DNA of 64,000 nucleotides from Chitinophaga sp. LS1 (lineage in GTDB: Bacteria; Bacteroidota; Bacteroidia; Chitinophagales; Chitinophagaceae), in contig NZ_CP128362.1 in NCBI RefSeq assembly GCF_034274695.1, forward strand, positions 5,396,501 to 5,460,500, given 5' to 3'. The position numbers and the translations under genes are program-made. The notes beneath the pieces are model-generated. The model made no database searches, had not been told where the DNA came from, and saw only the letters and a list, made by a program, of their open reading frames with translations. Shown here in pieces: positions 35,358 through 44,077 of the stretch (positions are counted from its first letter, which is position 1; the number at the start of each line of letters is the position of its first letter).

Positions 35358-35546
35358 CCCAGACAGTTATTTCCGGGGTTAGAGGAAGAACTGTATATCG
35401 ATATGGAACAATACGGCGAAATCCGTGAAATACCTGCCGGCACAGTCATCCTGCGCAAAGGGCAACCTATCAGGTATACCCTGCTCATTCGGCAGGGTGT
35501 AAAGATCTGTCAGGAATACAACGAAGGTAATGAATGGATAAAATAA
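35358..35546 (+). pseudogene. Crp/Fnr-type regulator remnant (N-terminus)
   Basis: Plus strand encodes QLFPGLEEELYIDMEQYGEI then REIPAGTVILRKGQPIRYT and LIRQGVKI, the start of a cyclic-nucleotide-binding-like domain of a Crp/Fnr regulator. It stops after about 63 residues at 35546; the rest of the sensor domain and the helix-turn-helix are missing. Confidence 0.6.
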
Positions 35547-35580
35547 GAGCGTGTATCAAAAGTAAGATACACGCTCTTTT
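35545..35580. terminator. Terminator of dispersed repeat copy B
   Basis: AAGAGCGTGTATC / GATACACGCTCTT perfect stem, 8-base loop, flanked by A and T runs; serves the flavoprotein gene on the minus strand. Confidence 0.75.
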
Positions 35581-35658
35581 CATTCGGATACCTGATGGAG
35601 CCAGGTTTCCATTTATGCTGTTCTAAGGAGGTTCATTTATTTTTGATACATCCTGCTT
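35545..35658 (-). repeat. Dispersed 3'-end repeat, copy B
   Basis: On the minus strand: AGGATGTATCAAAAATAAATG, then CATAAATG, then CTCCATCAGG, then the hairpin. The same ordered motifs are present at 33139-33365 and 40943-41054. Confidence 0.6.
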
Positions 35659-37294
35659 AACTTTCATTCACGCAGGTCTTCCATGTCTTGTATCCGCCAG
35701 ACATATTCCAGACTCTGTTAAACCCATTTTGCAATAACACACGCTGCGCTAAGTATCCTCTTAATCCCGCCTCGCAATAAATATAAATATCTTTATCAAT
35801 CGGTATAGACGATATCTTATTTCGTATCTCATCCACTGGAATATTAATAGATCCCTTTACATTCCCCATCTCATACTCATCCGCTGTGCGCACATCAATC
35901 AATACATCTTCATAGAAATCCAGGTTCTCCAGATCATCCCAGTATATCACCTGCAATCGCTTCAGCAGTATGTTTTCTGCCACCATACCCGCTATATTGA
36001 TTGGATCCTTTGCAGAAGAATACGGAGGCGCATATGCCTGTTCAAATTCAACCAGATCGTATATGGTCTTCTTTTGCTGGATCAGGGATGAGAAGATATC
36101 CAGTCTTTTATCCACCCCATCGTAACCTGCAATCTGCGCACCGAGTAACTGCCCGTCGCGGGGTGAAAAAGTGATCTGAATCGTCATCTGTCTGGAGCCC
36201 GGGTAATACCCTGCATGAGATACACCATGTGTCGTGGAGACAATATGCTCTATCTCAGCCGCTTTCAGGTGTTTGGAGGCAATCCCTGTAGCGCCCACTG
36301 TCATATCAAAAACCTTTACAATGGCAGTATTGATAGAACCATTGTAACGCTGCACATTATCATGTACCAGGTTGTTCGCACAAATACGTCCCTGTTTACT
36401 TGCCGGTCCTGCGAGGAAGGTATTCATAGAAACCCCTGTCACTGGGTTTTCGAACTCGATCACATCACCCACAGCATAGATGTATGGGTCAGATGTTTGC
36501 AGGTATTCATTGACAATGACCCCTTTGCCTGTTTTTAAGCCAGCTGCAGTAGCCAGCTGCAGATCTGGTTTTACACCGATTGACAAAATTACCATATCGG
36601 CGTTGATCACATCCCTGTTATTCAATACTACTTCATTTTTATTGAATGAAGTCACGGCCGTGTTTAAATGTAAGGTGATACCCTTTTTACGGATATGTTG
36701 TTGGATGATCGCCGCAATAGGAAAATCGACTGGCGCGAGTATCTGCGAACCCATTTCAACAATCTCCACCTGTATACCCAGTCCATGGATATTCTCCGCC
36801 ATTTCCAGACCAATAAACCCTGCCCCTGCAATGACTACTTTTTTAATATTCGCCTGTGAAATATGGGTTTTGATTTTATCTGTATCATTGACATTTCTTA
36901 ACGTAAAAATGCCTTCGTTATCGATACCGGGCAGGGGAGGGCGTATCGGTTCAGCACCTACGGAGAGAACTAATTTGTCATAAGTCTCCTCGTATTTTTT
37001 GCCCGAAGGCTGGTGAAATACTTTCACAGTTTTATTGTGTGGACCAATATCTGTCACAGTAGAATTGACCCGCACATCGATATTAAATCTTTTTGAAAAT
37101 GAAGTGGCCGTTTGTACAAACAGTTTATTCCTGTCTTTGATCACATCACCGATATAGTAAGGTAGTCCGCAGTTCGCATAGGAAATGTACCCGCCTTTTT
37201 CAAAAATAACAATTTCAGCATGTTCATCTAATCTTCTTAACCGGGCGGCAGTTGATGCGCCTCCTGCTACTGCGCCAATAATCAGATACTTCAT
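35657..37294 (-). CDS. CoA-disulfide reductase-like flavoprotein with rhodanese domain
   Basis: 545 residues. FAD/NAD(P) disulfide oxidoreductase fold: IIGAVAGGASTAARLRR (FAD), the single redox cysteine Cys42 in SYANCGLPYYIGD, VVIAGAGFIGLEMAENI (NAD(P)H), YAVGDVIEFENPVTG. A C-terminal rhodanese domain (VLIDVRTADEYEMG ... IYCEAGLRGYLAQ) carries the persulfide cysteine. Fused enzymes of this type reduce CoA disulfide, CoA persulfide or polysulfide in the cytoplasm. Last bases abut the dispersed repeat. Exact substrate open. Confidence 0.9.
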   Translation of the reverse strand: MKYLIIGAVAGGASTAARLRRLDEHAEIVIFEKGGYISYANCGLPYYIGDVIKDRNKLFVQTATSFSKRFNIDVRVNSTVTDIGPHNKTVKVFHQPSGKKYEETYDKLVLSVGAEPIRPPLPGIDNEGIFTLRNVNDTDKIKTHISQANIKKVVIAGAGFIGLEMAENIHGLGIQVEIVEMGSQILAPVDFPIAAIIQQHIRKKGITLHLNTAVTSFNKNEVVLNNRDVINADMVILSIGVKPDLQLATAAGLKTGKGVIVNEYLQTSDPYIYAVGDVIEFENPVTGVSMNTFLAGPASKQGRICANNLVHDNVQRYNGSINTAIVKVFDMTVGATGIASKHLKAAEIEHIVSTTHGVSHAGYYPGSRQMTIQITFSPRDGQLLGAQIAGYDGVDKRLDIFSSLIQQKKTIYDLVEFEQAYAPPYSSAKDPINIAGMVAENILLKRLQVIYWDDLENLDFYEDVLIDVRTADEYEMGNVKGSINIPVDEIRNKISSIPIDKDIYIYCEAGLRGYLAQRVLLQNGFNRVWNMSGGYKTWKTCVNES

Positions 37295-37338
37295 AAATTA
37301 AAATGGTGGTTTTTAATTAAATAGTTTTCATCTGGAGA

Positions 37339-37346
37339 CAAAACTA
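37339..37346 (-). promoter_or_regulatory. Promoter -7 box for the flavoprotein
   Basis: TAGTTTTG on the coding strand, exact TAnnTTTG, 45 bases upstream of the start. Confidence 0.4.
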
Positions 37347-37696
37347 TCTTCCGGCGAAGATGCTGAAAGTAACTTTTGTTACATATGGCTATAATCCTGT
37401 TGTCTGATGACCTTTATCAGTATGTGATATTAATCACTGAACAAAATCAGGTTTCCAGATAAGTTTGCCGGAAAAAATTATGATTTACGATTTGCATCAA
37501 CCCTGGCCATAGTACGTGGCAGGGCATTTATTGGGACTGGCGGTTCTGGTGCTTTTATTGTTGGGAAACAAGCAATTTGGGATTTCGGCTAATCTTCGTC
37601 ATATAAGTGCCGCCTGTTTTTCTGCAGGAATTGAATTTTTTCAGTACGACAGGAAGAAAGGGAGCTGGAATCTTCCCCCTTTCATGAATGTTTTTA
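37347..37696. other. Gap without a convincing gene
   Basis: A plus-strand frame from a GTG at 37516 to 37704 encodes 62 residues with one hydrophobic stretch and the phrase FQYDRKKGSWNLPPF. It overlaps the nucleosidase end and may be the tail of a lost membrane protein. I see nothing else. Confidence 0.25.
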
Positions 37697-38281
37697 TTAT
37701 TTGATCTGTAGTAACTTTCCATACGCTACTGCTGCCTTATGCACCTGCACCAGCCAGTCTTCCGCCGCATTATCATCTGCCCCATCTGAGATGTATTTCA
37801 AACAAAGAAAAGGTATCTTTTCTTTCATCGCAATCATCGCTATCGCATACGATTCCATATCGACCACATTGTAAGCAGTAACGGAATGTCCCATTTCAAA
37901 ATTATCTCCCGTACCACAAATGCCTTCATTCACTCCATCCATTTTCAACCCGTACTCAAGCAACGGCGGTAACCCTGAAAACGGCGTTTCATACAATTCA
38001 TATCCCAGGCCTCTTACATCCATATCACGCTGTATAAATTTCGTACAGCAAACTACTTCACCTCTCTGAAAGAAACTGCTTCCTGCAGATCCCAGGTTCA
38101 CAATCAATGCCGGTCTTTTGATCTGTATCGCTTTCGTCAGTTCGTAAGCTGCATTCACCTTACCAATCCCTGTGATTAATGTATGATGGCTTTCGAATAC
38201 TTCCGCTGCTTCTGCTGCCAGTGCAAAAGAGAACAATACATTTTCAAGAGGAAAAGAATATTCCTGATTAATTTGAATCAT
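37697..38281 (-). CDS. Nucleoside phosphorylase/nucleosidase family protein (MtnN-like)
   Basis: 194 residues, shorter than typical MTA/SAH nucleosidase (about 230). LITGIGKVNAAYELTKAI, ALIVNLGSAGSS and VVDMESYAIAMIA followed by KYISDGAD are the PNP_UDP_1 blocks; Glu in DMES and Asp in SDGAD are the ribose-binding and catalytic positions. Such enzymes split adenosylhomocysteine, methylthioadenosine or other nucleosides. Monocistronic with a very good promoter. Confidence 0.85.
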   Translation of the reverse strand: MIQINQEYSFPLENVLFSFALAAEAAEVFESHHTLITGIGKVNAAYELTKAIQIKRPALIVNLGSAGSSFFQRGEVVCCTKFIQRDMDVRGLGYELYETPFSGLPPLLEYGLKMDGVNEGICGTGDNFEMGHSVTAYNVVDMESYAIAMIAMKEKIPFLCLKYISDGADDNAAEDWLVQVHKAAVAYGKLLQIK

Positions 38282-38302
38282 CGGATTTTACCAGTTAGGG
38301 CG

Positions 38303-38333
38303 CAAAGGTACCAATTAGCCCCGTACAATGCAA
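38303..38333 (-). promoter_or_regulatory. Promoter for the nucleosidase
   Basis: TTG (38333-38331), 20 bases, TACCTTTG (38310-38303) then CGCCC; a full consensus match, with the -7 box 21 bases before the start. Confidence 0.65.
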
Positions 38334-38446
38334 CCCCTTCGAAAGTTTCGCCGTCTGTTCCTTCGGATAGAAGGAACAGACGGCGAATACGTTAAGCGAT
38401 GTACCGGAATGTTATTTTTACTCATGGGCTACAAAAGTCCGGAGTA

Positions 38447-39409
38447 TTAGCGCTGTAAATACGTACCACCCAATATTGCGCCCGGTGCAAAAGTGCTATT
38501 CAGTGTCTCCATTTCCTCCGGCGTAAATACGATTTCCATAGCAGCAAGGTTTTCCGGCAGACGGGATCTTCTGCTCATACTCACCAGTGGCATGATATGA
38601 TCACCCTGAGCATTCACCCAGGCTATTGCCAGTTGTGTAGGCGTGTACCCTTTTTCTTTTGCTAGTTTTTTTAAGGCTTCTACCTTGTTTAGGTTTTTTA
38701 CCAGGTTTTCTCCCTGAAAGCGTGGAAAGTGAGTCTGATAACTACCTGCTGGCAATGGGGCCTTCATATCTCCGGTCAGCAGCCCTTCTGCTGTGTTTGC
38801 AAAAGCAACCACGCCGATACCTAATTCTTTTGCTGCGGGCAACAGGTTACTTTCTATCTGACGGTCTGCCAGTGAATATCCGATTTCAAGTGCAGTGACA
38901 GGATGTATACTATGCGCTTTGCGTAATTGTGCAGTGGTAATTTCTGACACACCAAGATAACGCACCTTTCCTTCTTTGATCAGTTCGGCCACTGTACCAA
39001 TCACGTCTTCCATAGGTACACTATTGTCAAGTCTGCATGGCTGGTACAGATCAATGGTATCTATACCTAACCGCACCAGGGAATAATTGATGAAATTCCG
39101 GATGGCGATAGGGCGTAAGTCCAGCCCTAGCATATGGCCGTTGTCAAAGATAGCGCCGAACTTCACACTGATAAAGGCATCGTCTCTTCTGCCTTTGATC
39201 GCTTTGCCCACCAACAGTTCATTGTGGCCTGCACCGTAAAAGTCACCGGTGTTCAGGAAATTAATACCACTGTCCAGTGCCTGTTGGATGGTAGCTACAC
39301 TTTCCTGTTCGTCATTGGTGGGGCCGCCCCATACAGATGACATACGCATACAGCCTAAGCCAATTTTAGAAACAAGTGGGCCGTTGTTACCCAATGGTAT
39401 TGTTTTCAT
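38447..39409 (-). CDS. Aldo/keto reductase
   Basis: 320 residues, (beta/alpha)8 barrel. GLGCMRMSSVWGGPTNDEQE at the N-terminus, catalytic tetrad positions in NTGDFYGAGHNE (Asp, Tyr), FISVKFGAIFD (Lys), and DLYQPCRLDNSVPMED where the usual catalytic His (YQxHR) is replaced by Cys (YQPCR). NADPH-binding tail: MSRRSRLPENLAAME. It resembles the pyridoxal reductase/IolS-like subgroup. The His replacement is unusual but is seen in some family members with altered activity. Confidence 0.88.
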   Translation of the reverse strand: MKTIPLGNNGPLVSKIGLGCMRMSSVWGGPTNDEQESVATIQQALDSGINFLNTGDFYGAGHNELLVGKAIKGRRDDAFISVKFGAIFDNGHMLGLDLRPIAIRNFINYSLVRLGIDTIDLYQPCRLDNSVPMEDVIGTVAELIKEGKVRYLGVSEITTAQLRKAHSIHPVTALEIGYSLADRQIESNLLPAAKELGIGVVAFANTAEGLLTGDMKAPLPAGSYQTHFPRFQGENLVKNLNKVEALKKLAKEKGYTPTQLAIAWVNAQGDHIMPLVSMSRRSRLPENLAAMEIVFTPEEMETLNSTFAPGAILGGTYLQR

Positions 39410-39516
39410 GAAGATTGTTTAATTAATAACAAGGGTCAGGTATGAATTGTTATAACCGGATCTGACCACAATCAGTAAAATAATACAATTCACGCATTCT
39501 TCCCCCGCATATAATT

Positions 39517-39524
39517 TGATAATT
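39517..39524 (+). promoter_or_regulatory. Promoter -7 box of the copper cluster
   Basis: TAATTTTG, exact TAnnTTTG, 24 bases before the TTG start at 39548. Confidence 0.45.
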
Positions 39525-39547
39525 TTGCAGCAACTATCATCCTCCAT

Positions 39548-39931
39548 TTGAGAAAAGCGGCCGTCATATTAAGTCCTCTCCTGTTTATTATCGTCTTCCT
39601 GGGAAGTATGAAGAACTCGATATTATATGCGGTGTATGACTTTGATACAAAGCTATTTGTCGAAGCTTTTTGCGAAAATAAAAATAAGCCGGAGTTACAT
39701 TGTAATGGTAAATGTCAGCTTGCAAAGATGCAGAAAGAACAGAGAGAAAATGAAACAGAACGCTTATTAAAAGAACTGCAATCAGAGGCATTAGCCTGCC
39801 CGATCCCATCCGGTGTTGACTTTGTAAGACAGGAAGTTGTTGAACCCACAGTAAAGGCTTATCCTGTCTTTACACATCCTATATATTCCTATCTCTTTAG
39901 CGATCCGCGTAAGAAACCCCCGCAAGCATAA
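39548..39931 (+). CDS. Small membrane-anchored CNGKC protein (metal-related)
   Basis: 127 residues, starting at TTG since no in-frame ATG precedes the hydrophobic anchor (VILSPLLFIIVFLG). The centre reads VEAFCENKNKPELHCNGKCQ, a three-cysteine motif found in small Bacteroidota proteins next to metal-uptake genes; it could bind copper. The C-terminal part has an acidic-basic helix (KEQRENETERLLKELQSE). First gene of the cluster with the YtkA-like lipoprotein and OprC-like receptor. Confidence 0.7.
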   Translation: MRKAAVILSPLLFIIVFLGSMKNSILYAVYDFDTKLFVEAFCENKNKPELHCNGKCQLAKMQKEQRENETERLLKELQSEALACPIPSGVDFVRQEVVEPTVKAYPVFTHPIYSYLFSDPRKKPPQA

Positions 39932-40122
39932 GCTATTTTACTTTCACGACCGTATTTTCCTGCAATAAAATTCATTGACAGGAACTTCATCGTCATGAAT
40001 TCTTCACTATGAATTTCTTTTCCAAAAACTGAGTGCCTTGTGCATTCTCCATGAATGTGCGGGCTTTTGCAAAAAGACCGTAGATAAGGGCCTATCTATG
40101 TATACTATCAAAAACGACAATC

Positions 40123-40938
40123 ATGAACTTACTTAAATCTGCATTCATAGTAATCGCATTTTCCACCTTTTTATCCTGTACTAAAAAAGACGACCCTGTA
40201 GTTTCAAACGACCTCGATGGCTTAACACTTGCAACTACGTTAACGAATAATACCCACAAGATAGCACTGTATACTGCAAGTGGAAAATTCCAAACCGGTT
40301 ACAATGCTATTTATGTTCAGGTAAAAACCACAGCAGGCACCGTTGTAAACAACGCAACCATATCATGGACACCTACCATGCACATGATGGGCATGACCCA
40401 TTCCTGTCCGGCTTCTGCCATCTCCAAGAACAAAGGCTATCTCGTATTCCAAATGGCTGGTACTGACGATGAATACTGGACACTTACAATAGATTACACA
40501 ATCGATAATATTGCCTATACCGTCACAGATACCATCGCAGTCTCTGAGTCCTCCAAACGCGTAGTAGAAACCTTCACCGGTAGTGACAATAATACCTACA
40601 TATTAGCATTGGTCAATCCAACTACCCCCGCTGTGGCTGTCAATGACATCTCTATGGTTTTGTACAAAATGGAATCTATGACCAGTTTCGTCATAGTAGA
40701 TGGCTACACCATTAAAATAGATCCAAGAATGACCAGCATGGGCAACCACACTTCTCCCAATAATGTGAACCTGACCCAGGGAACAGATAAGATGTATTAT
40801 GGCAAACTTAGTCTGACGATGACAGGCTACTGGAAAATCAATTTACAACTGCAGGACGCCAGCGAAACGATCGTAAAAGGTGAAGCTGTAACCGATACCA
40901 ACGAAGGCAGCAGTATCTATTTTGAATTGGAATTCTAA
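40123..40938 (+). CDS. YtkA-like lipoprotein with Met/His-rich motif
   Basis: 271 residues. Lipobox LSCT with acceptor Cys20 after the hydrophobic start. The middle contains ATISWTPTMHMMGMTHSCPA, a Met/His/Cys cluster in a YtkA/FixH-like beta-sandwich, and a second similar domain follows with RMTSMGNHTSP. Such Met/His clusters bind Cu(I). Placed between the CNGKC protein and an OprC-like receptor, it may be a surface or periplasmic copper chaperone. Function inferred, not shown. Confidence 0.75.
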   Translation: MNLLKSAFIVIAFSTFLSCTKKDDPVVSNDLDGLTLATTLTNNTHKIALYTASGKFQTGYNAIYVQVKTTAGTVVNNATISWTPTMHMMGMTHSCPASAISKNKGYLVFQMAGTDDEYWTLTIDYTIDNIAYTVTDTIAVSESSKRVVETFTGSDNNTYILALVNPTTPAVAVNDISMVLYKMESMTSFVIVDGYTIKIDPRMTSMGNHTSPNNVNLTQGTDKMYYGKLSLTMTGYWKINLQLQDASETIVKGEAVTDTNEGSSIYFELEF

Positions 40939-40942
40939 ACCA

Positions 40943-41054
40943 TCATAAGAGGTTGTCAAATGGGACCTGATGGCAGGGGGAATTTCATTTACGAAATTCT
41001 CCCTGCCATCAGCTAACCGGATTAAGTCAGGTTATAGTTGATACAGCCTCTTAT
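40943..41054 (-). repeat. Dispersed 3'-end repeat, copy C, with nested hairpin
   Basis: Outer ends ATAAGAGGTTGTCAAA and TTGATACAGCCTCTTAT form an imperfect inverted repeat. Inside, CTGATGGCAGGG / CCCTGCCATCAG (40967-41012) plus GAATTTC/GAAATTC make a ~20-bp hairpin. Read on the minus strand it shows GAGGCTGTATCAA, TAAATG and CCATCAGG in the order seen in copies A and B. Confidence 0.6.
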
Positions 41055-41070
41055 CATACAAACTGATTGT

Positions 41071-43005
41071 ATGCGTAAATTATTTATACTTTGTGTTGCA
41101 TTATTATACACTAGCACCGCGTATTCACAAACCGACAGCATAAAAACCGATCTGCTCAAAGAAGTCGTGATTATTCACAAACGTTCCATATCCGATAAAA
41201 CAGATAAACCACTTTCCTCCTTAGATAAATACCTTGAAAACTCCGACATCGTTAACATGGTCAGACGTGGCGCATACGCATGGGAACCTTACCTGAATGG
41301 TATGAGTTCCGAACGTAGCGTAGTCACCATCGATGGCATGCGGATCTACGCAGCCTGTACAGACAAGATGGACCCGGTTACTTCCTATGTAGAAACAACC
41401 AACCTCTCTACAATAAACGTACATAGCGCCGGCGGCCCTGCCATTTCAGGGACAATGGACCTCGTAAGAAAAAAAGGAACCTTTGGGGAAAAAGAACGTT
41501 CCGGTATGGCATTTGCCGGTTTTGAAACCAACGGTAGTCAGCGGGTGATTGGAGGCGCGTTGTCCTTCACACAACCTAAGTTATTCACTAATGTTGATTT
41601 CACTTACCGTCATGCCGACAATTACAAAGCCGGTGGCGGAGAAGAGGTGTTATACGCTCAATATACCAAATACAATGTATCCGCCATTGCAGGATACAAG
41701 CTCAACGAACATGCTCAACTGGAAGCTTCCCTTATCTACGACCGTGCAGTAAACGTAGGTTATCCTGCACTCACCATGGATGTGAGTCTGGCCAGAGGGA
41801 TCATTGCATCCGTCGCTTATATTCGTCATGGATGGCAAACTAAAATATACTACAACACCATCAACCATATCATGGATGATAGCAAACGTCCCGTCGTTGC
41901 TATCCGCATGGATATGCCCGGTTGGAGTAAGACTGCAGGCTTCTACTCCACATTACAGGGAATAACAAATAATCATCACTGGAAAGCAAACATAAACGGT
42001 CATTTCAACAAATCGCTGGCCGATATGACCATGTATTCCAACACAGCAGGCGAGAAAGATATGTACATGCTTACCTGGCCCGGCGTACTTACTTATTATG
42101 GAGAGATCTCAGGCGAAGATAATTACACGCTCTCTTCAAAATGGCATGCAACATTGAATGGGGGAGTGGGTATTCAGAACAATGTAGTCGATAACCAACA
42201 GGGTTATGAAAGCCTGACAATCTTTTATCCAAACATGGATCGCAGCCGTACCCGTCTTCTCAAAAGACTTTCCACTGGTTTAAATTACGATCACAAAAAA
42301 TGGCAATACACCATTGCGGCTACCTATGGAGAACGCGCGCCCAGTGTGTCTGAAGGCTATGGATATTATTTATACAATAGTTTTGATCAGTATGATTACA
42401 TCGGCAACCCCGGGATGAAGAATGAGAAATCTATTAGCGTGAACACCGCTTTGTTATTCCGCACCTCCCGCTTTTCTGTAAAAGTATCCGGCTCTTATTT
42501 TCACCTGATGGATTATATTATAGGGAGGCCTGATTCAGGCTTAAGTGCAATGACCATTGGCGCTGCTGGTGTGAAGGTATACGAACAATTGACCTATGCC
42601 AATATTTTCAATTGCGCCCTCGATGCGGAATATAAATTTAGTACACACCTTACCTGGACCAATAAAGTAAGTTATCGCAGGGGAGCAGGTGAGCATATAA
42701 AGTACCTCCCATTAATACAGCCATTCACCTATAGCTCCGGACTCACATTCCACCACAGATCCTTCTCAGCAGGTATCACAGCCAATGGTACTGCAGCGCA
42801 GGATACATACAATCCTGAATTCGGAGAACAGGCTTTGCCCGGGTATACTATTTTTAACCTGTCCGCTTCTTACAAATTTAAATCCCTGCTATTAAAAGCA
42901 GGCGCCGAGAATATACTTGATAAAAATTACACCACCTTCGCGGATTGGAATCGTATTCCACGAATGGGGCGTAATATTTTTGTAAATGTAATTTGGAGTT
43001 TTTAG
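41071..43005 (+). CDS. TonB-dependent receptor, OprC-like (copper)
   Basis: 644 residues from MRKLFILCVALLYTSTAYSQ, a signal peptide; the frame is open 11 codons further up but inside the dispersed repeat. N-terminal plug (SVVTIDGMRIYAACTDKMDP) and C-terminal barrel ending in aromatic residue (VNVIWSF). A CxxxM motif (C96-M100) in the plug and HxM (H266-M268) in the barrel are the copper ligands defined in Pseudomonas OprC, in the same order with similar spacing. Predicted to import copper across the outer membrane with TonB energy. Confidence 0.85.
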   Translation: MRKLFILCVALLYTSTAYSQTDSIKTDLLKEVVIIHKRSISDKTDKPLSSLDKYLENSDIVNMVRRGAYAWEPYLNGMSSERSVVTIDGMRIYAACTDKMDPVTSYVETTNLSTINVHSAGGPAISGTMDLVRKKGTFGEKERSGMAFAGFETNGSQRVIGGALSFTQPKLFTNVDFTYRHADNYKAGGGEEVLYAQYTKYNVSAIAGYKLNEHAQLEASLIYDRAVNVGYPALTMDVSLARGIIASVAYIRHGWQTKIYYNTINHIMDDSKRPVVAIRMDMPGWSKTAGFYSTLQGITNNHHWKANINGHFNKSLADMTMYSNTAGEKDMYMLTWPGVLTYYGEISGEDNYTLSSKWHATLNGGVGIQNNVVDNQQGYESLTIFYPNMDRSRTRLLKRLSTGLNYDHKKWQYTIAATYGERAPSVSEGYGYYLYNSFDQYDYIGNPGMKNEKSISVNTALLFRTSRFSVKVSGSYFHLMDYIIGRPDSGLSAMTIGAAGVKVYEQLTYANIFNCALDAEYKFSTHLTWTNKVSYRRGAGEHIKYLPLIQPFTYSSGLTFHHRSFSAGITANGTAAQDTYNPEFGEQALPGYTIFNLSASYKFKSLLLKAGAENILDKNYTTFADWNRIPRMGRNIFVNVIWSF

Positions 43006-43218
43006 GGCTTAAAGGCTCCTTACTAAGTACTTTTGAATATACTGCATTGGCAGCATGGATGATTGGTGGTCTGATGGTTTGCAGAGTGGCATAGAAGTAT
43101 GGTGGATAGTGGTTTTATGAGAATGGGAGGTGTGAAATTTGTTGAGGATTCCGGTTATTTAGGAAATGATGAGAGTGTTTTAGAACAGAAATTGTAAGGG
43201 ATAGTTTTCTATAAAAGG

Positions 43219-43255
43219 AAATAGTGAGCAAACCAATTAGTGTGCTCACTATTTT
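43219..43255. terminator. Terminator after the PIN/antitoxin-like operon
   Basis: Stem AAATAGTGAGCA / TGCTCACTATTT (12 bp), 12-base loop, 8 bases past the last small gene's stop. Confidence 0.7.
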
Positions 43256-43262
43256 GATAGAT

Positions 43263-43424
43263 TCATTTTGTATCGCTTATATACAGACTATTTAAAAATC
43301 TTAAAGGCGCCGTTTCAAGCCTCGCAAAAATCTTATCCCAGTCATAATCACATTCGGCGGCAATTTCTTCCCGAATTCTTCTTACTTCTGCTACACAATC
43401 GTAGCCGGGTATTATTTTACTCAT
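43263..43424 (-). CDS. Small antitoxin-like protein, copy B
   Basis: 53 residues, MSKIIPGYDCVAEVRRIREE followed by a Trp/Asp-containing helix and LNSLYISDTK. Encoded protein is identical to copy A 35 bases upstream; the DNA differs at about five silent positions. The pattern DCVxxxRxIREEI resembles small proteins next to PIN-domain toxins that serve as putative antitoxins. Last gene before the terminator. Confidence 0.75.
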   Translation of the reverse strand: MSKIIPGYDCVAEVRRIREEIAAECDYDWDKIFARLETAPLRFLNSLYISDTK

Positions 43425-43459
43425 AAACTATGGATTTATCTATTTATTCAATTTAATTT

Positions 43460-43621
43460 TCATTTTGTATCGCTTATATACAGACTATTTAAAAATCTTA
43501 AAGGCGCTGTTTCAAGCCTTGCAAAAATCTTATCCCAGTCATAATCACATTCGGCGGCAATTTCTTCCCGAATTCTTCTTACTTCTGCTACACAGTCGTA
43601 GCCTGGAATTATTTTACTCAT
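43460..43621 (-). CDS. Small antitoxin-like protein, copy A
   Basis: 53 residues, same protein as copy B. Its ATG begins 3 bases after the stop of the PIN-domain gene, so it is co-transcribed and probably coupled. The toxin-first order is unusual but known in some toxin-antitoxin pairs. A tandem duplication of about 197 bp, including the 35-base spacer, produced the second copy. Confidence 0.78.
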   Translation of the reverse strand: MSKIIPGYDCVAEVRRIREEIAAECDYDWDKIFARLETAPLRFLNSLYISDTK

Positions 43622-43624
43622 AAA

Positions 43625-44077
43625 CTATGGATTTAAAATTTCACGGGGTGTCCTTATAATAATAGGTCTATACCCCATGTCTTTGTTAATGGCGTTATAA
43701 TGTTTGATTTTCCCCAAATTTACCATGTGCTTAAAATTCCAACTGGCAAGAATATCTGCTCCCTGTAAAGTTGCCGTAGCTATATGTATAGCATCAAAGT
43801 GGCTATTATAATTCAGAGCCCCTTCTGCTATATACCTTACGGCAAGTATCCTCGCCTTAAGGGACGTTGCTGCAGTGGTTCTGAAAATAAGCGGAACTTT
43901 AAATAGCGTATCTCTTACCTCTTCTCTTGCTTTTGATAGTTCATCAAATACAACCTGGGAAACCATCATTTTCTTTTCCCCCTTCCTAAATGCTTCCAGC
44001 AATTTATTACTGTACTCCGAAAATTGTTTCACATAACACCCCCCAAACACAGAGGTGTCTACGTAGATAGTCTGCAT
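43625..44077 (-). CDS. PIN-domain protein (VapC-like toxin candidate)
   Basis: 150 residues. The acidic residues expected of a PIN ribonuclease are present: Asp7 (YVDTSVFGG), Glu46 (VFDELSKA) and Asp95 (HFDAIHIATA). PIN toxins cleave tRNA or rRNA and are held in check by a cognate antitoxin. Here the only linked partner is the duplicated 53-residue protein downstream. No antitoxin is found upstream. Cytoplasmic, no signal peptide. Confidence 0.85.
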   Translation of the reverse strand: MQTIYVDTSVFGGCYVKQFSEYSNKLLEAFRKGEKKMMVSQVVFDELSKAREEVRDTLFKVPLIFRTTAATSLKARILAVRYIAEGALNYNSHFDAIHIATATLQGADILASWNFKHMVNLGKIKHYNAINKDMGYRPIIIRTPREILNP

